Origin: Serratia rubidaea
Lineage (GTDB): Bacteria; Pseudomonadota; Gammaproteobacteria; Enterobacterales; Enterobacteriaceae
Assembly (NCBI GenBank): GCA_901472405.1
Contig: LR590463.1
Span: 248,001-312,000 of the forward strand
Length of the DNA stretch: 64,000 nucleotides
Direction of reading: 5' to 3'
The notes below the pieces were generated by a model. That model was not told where the DNA came from. It worked only from the letters and a program-made list of their open reading frames with translations, and ran no database searches. Shown here in pieces: positions 63,958-64,000 of this stretch; position 1 is the first letter of the stretch, and each line of letters begins with the position of its first letter. A program made the position numbers and the translations under genes.

Positions 63958-64000
63958 ATGTCTATCACTAAAGACCAAATCCTGGAAGCAGTAGCTGCTA
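63958..64000 (+). CDS. rplL: Large ribosomal subunit protein bL12, 3' truncated by window
   Basis: Starts at ATG 63958 after TTAGGAACAATTGTT and reads MSITKDQILEAVAA up to the window edge, the known L7/L12 N-terminus. Confidence 0.95.
   Translation, partial: MSITKDQILEAVAA

Overview
The window is about 64 kb of enterobacterial chromosome, most likely Serratia. The evidence is a serralysin-type protease beside its Inh inhibitor, a high-GC coding bias outside the translation genes, a 16S gene of enterobacterial type, and gene content and order close to E. coli K-12. The 16S variable loop near 49.03 kb hints at a Serratia other than typical S. marcescens, but I cannot name the species without a search.

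Layout. (1) 1-1.7 kb: 3' part of a secreted metalloprotease and its inhibitor. (2) 1.7-8.7 kb: yhhN, yhhM, yhhL, rsmD, ftsY, ftsE, ftsX, rpoH. (3) 8.7-12.4 kb, minus strand: a poorly described coupled operon of panM, a DUF3142-type gene and a large secreted helical-repeat gene. (4) 12.8-20.3 kb: livKHMGF, an aminotransferase, ugpQ and yhhA; livJ and ugpBAEC of the E. coli locus are absent. (5) 20.4-26.6 kb: yigM, metR/metE, ysgA, udp. (6) 26.8-36.6 kb: a phosphatase, a DedA protein, rmuC, ubiE-ubiJ-ubiB, tatABC, tatD, hemB. (7) 36.6-48.6 kb: a palindrome-rich element, rfaH, pepE, ubiD, fre, fadBA, pepQ, yigZ, trkH, hemG. (8) 48.6-54.2 kb: an rrn operon with tRNA-Ile and tRNA-Ala in the spacer. 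(9) 54.6-64 kb: murB, birA, coaA, a GNAT gene, four tRNAs, tuf, secE, nusG, rplK, rplA, rplJ and the start of rplL.

Functional themes are division and membrane targeting (FtsY, FtsEX), heat shock (RpoH), branched-chain amino acid uptake, methionine synthesis, ubiquinone synthesis (UbiE, UbiJ, UbiB, UbiD), Tat export, fatty-acid beta-oxidation under FadR, and the translation machinery. Regulatory sites readable by eye include a FadR operator, a MetJ operator, two CRP sites at udp, rrn P1/P2, and promoters for the tRNA cluster, rplK and rplJ.

The most important property of the sequence is that about 16 genes between 5.6 and 48.3 kb carry single-base (rarely two-base) indels. They include ftsY, ftsX and rpoH. 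Homology continues in another frame after each one, mostly at short homopolymers or GC repeats. This pattern fits sequencing error far better than gene decay. I annotate these genes at full span and give the break points. None lies between 48.6 and 64 kb. I found no CRISPR array, insertion sequence, prophage or obvious new defence system. The least explained pieces are the panM-DUF3142-repeat operon and the hairpin array before rfaH.
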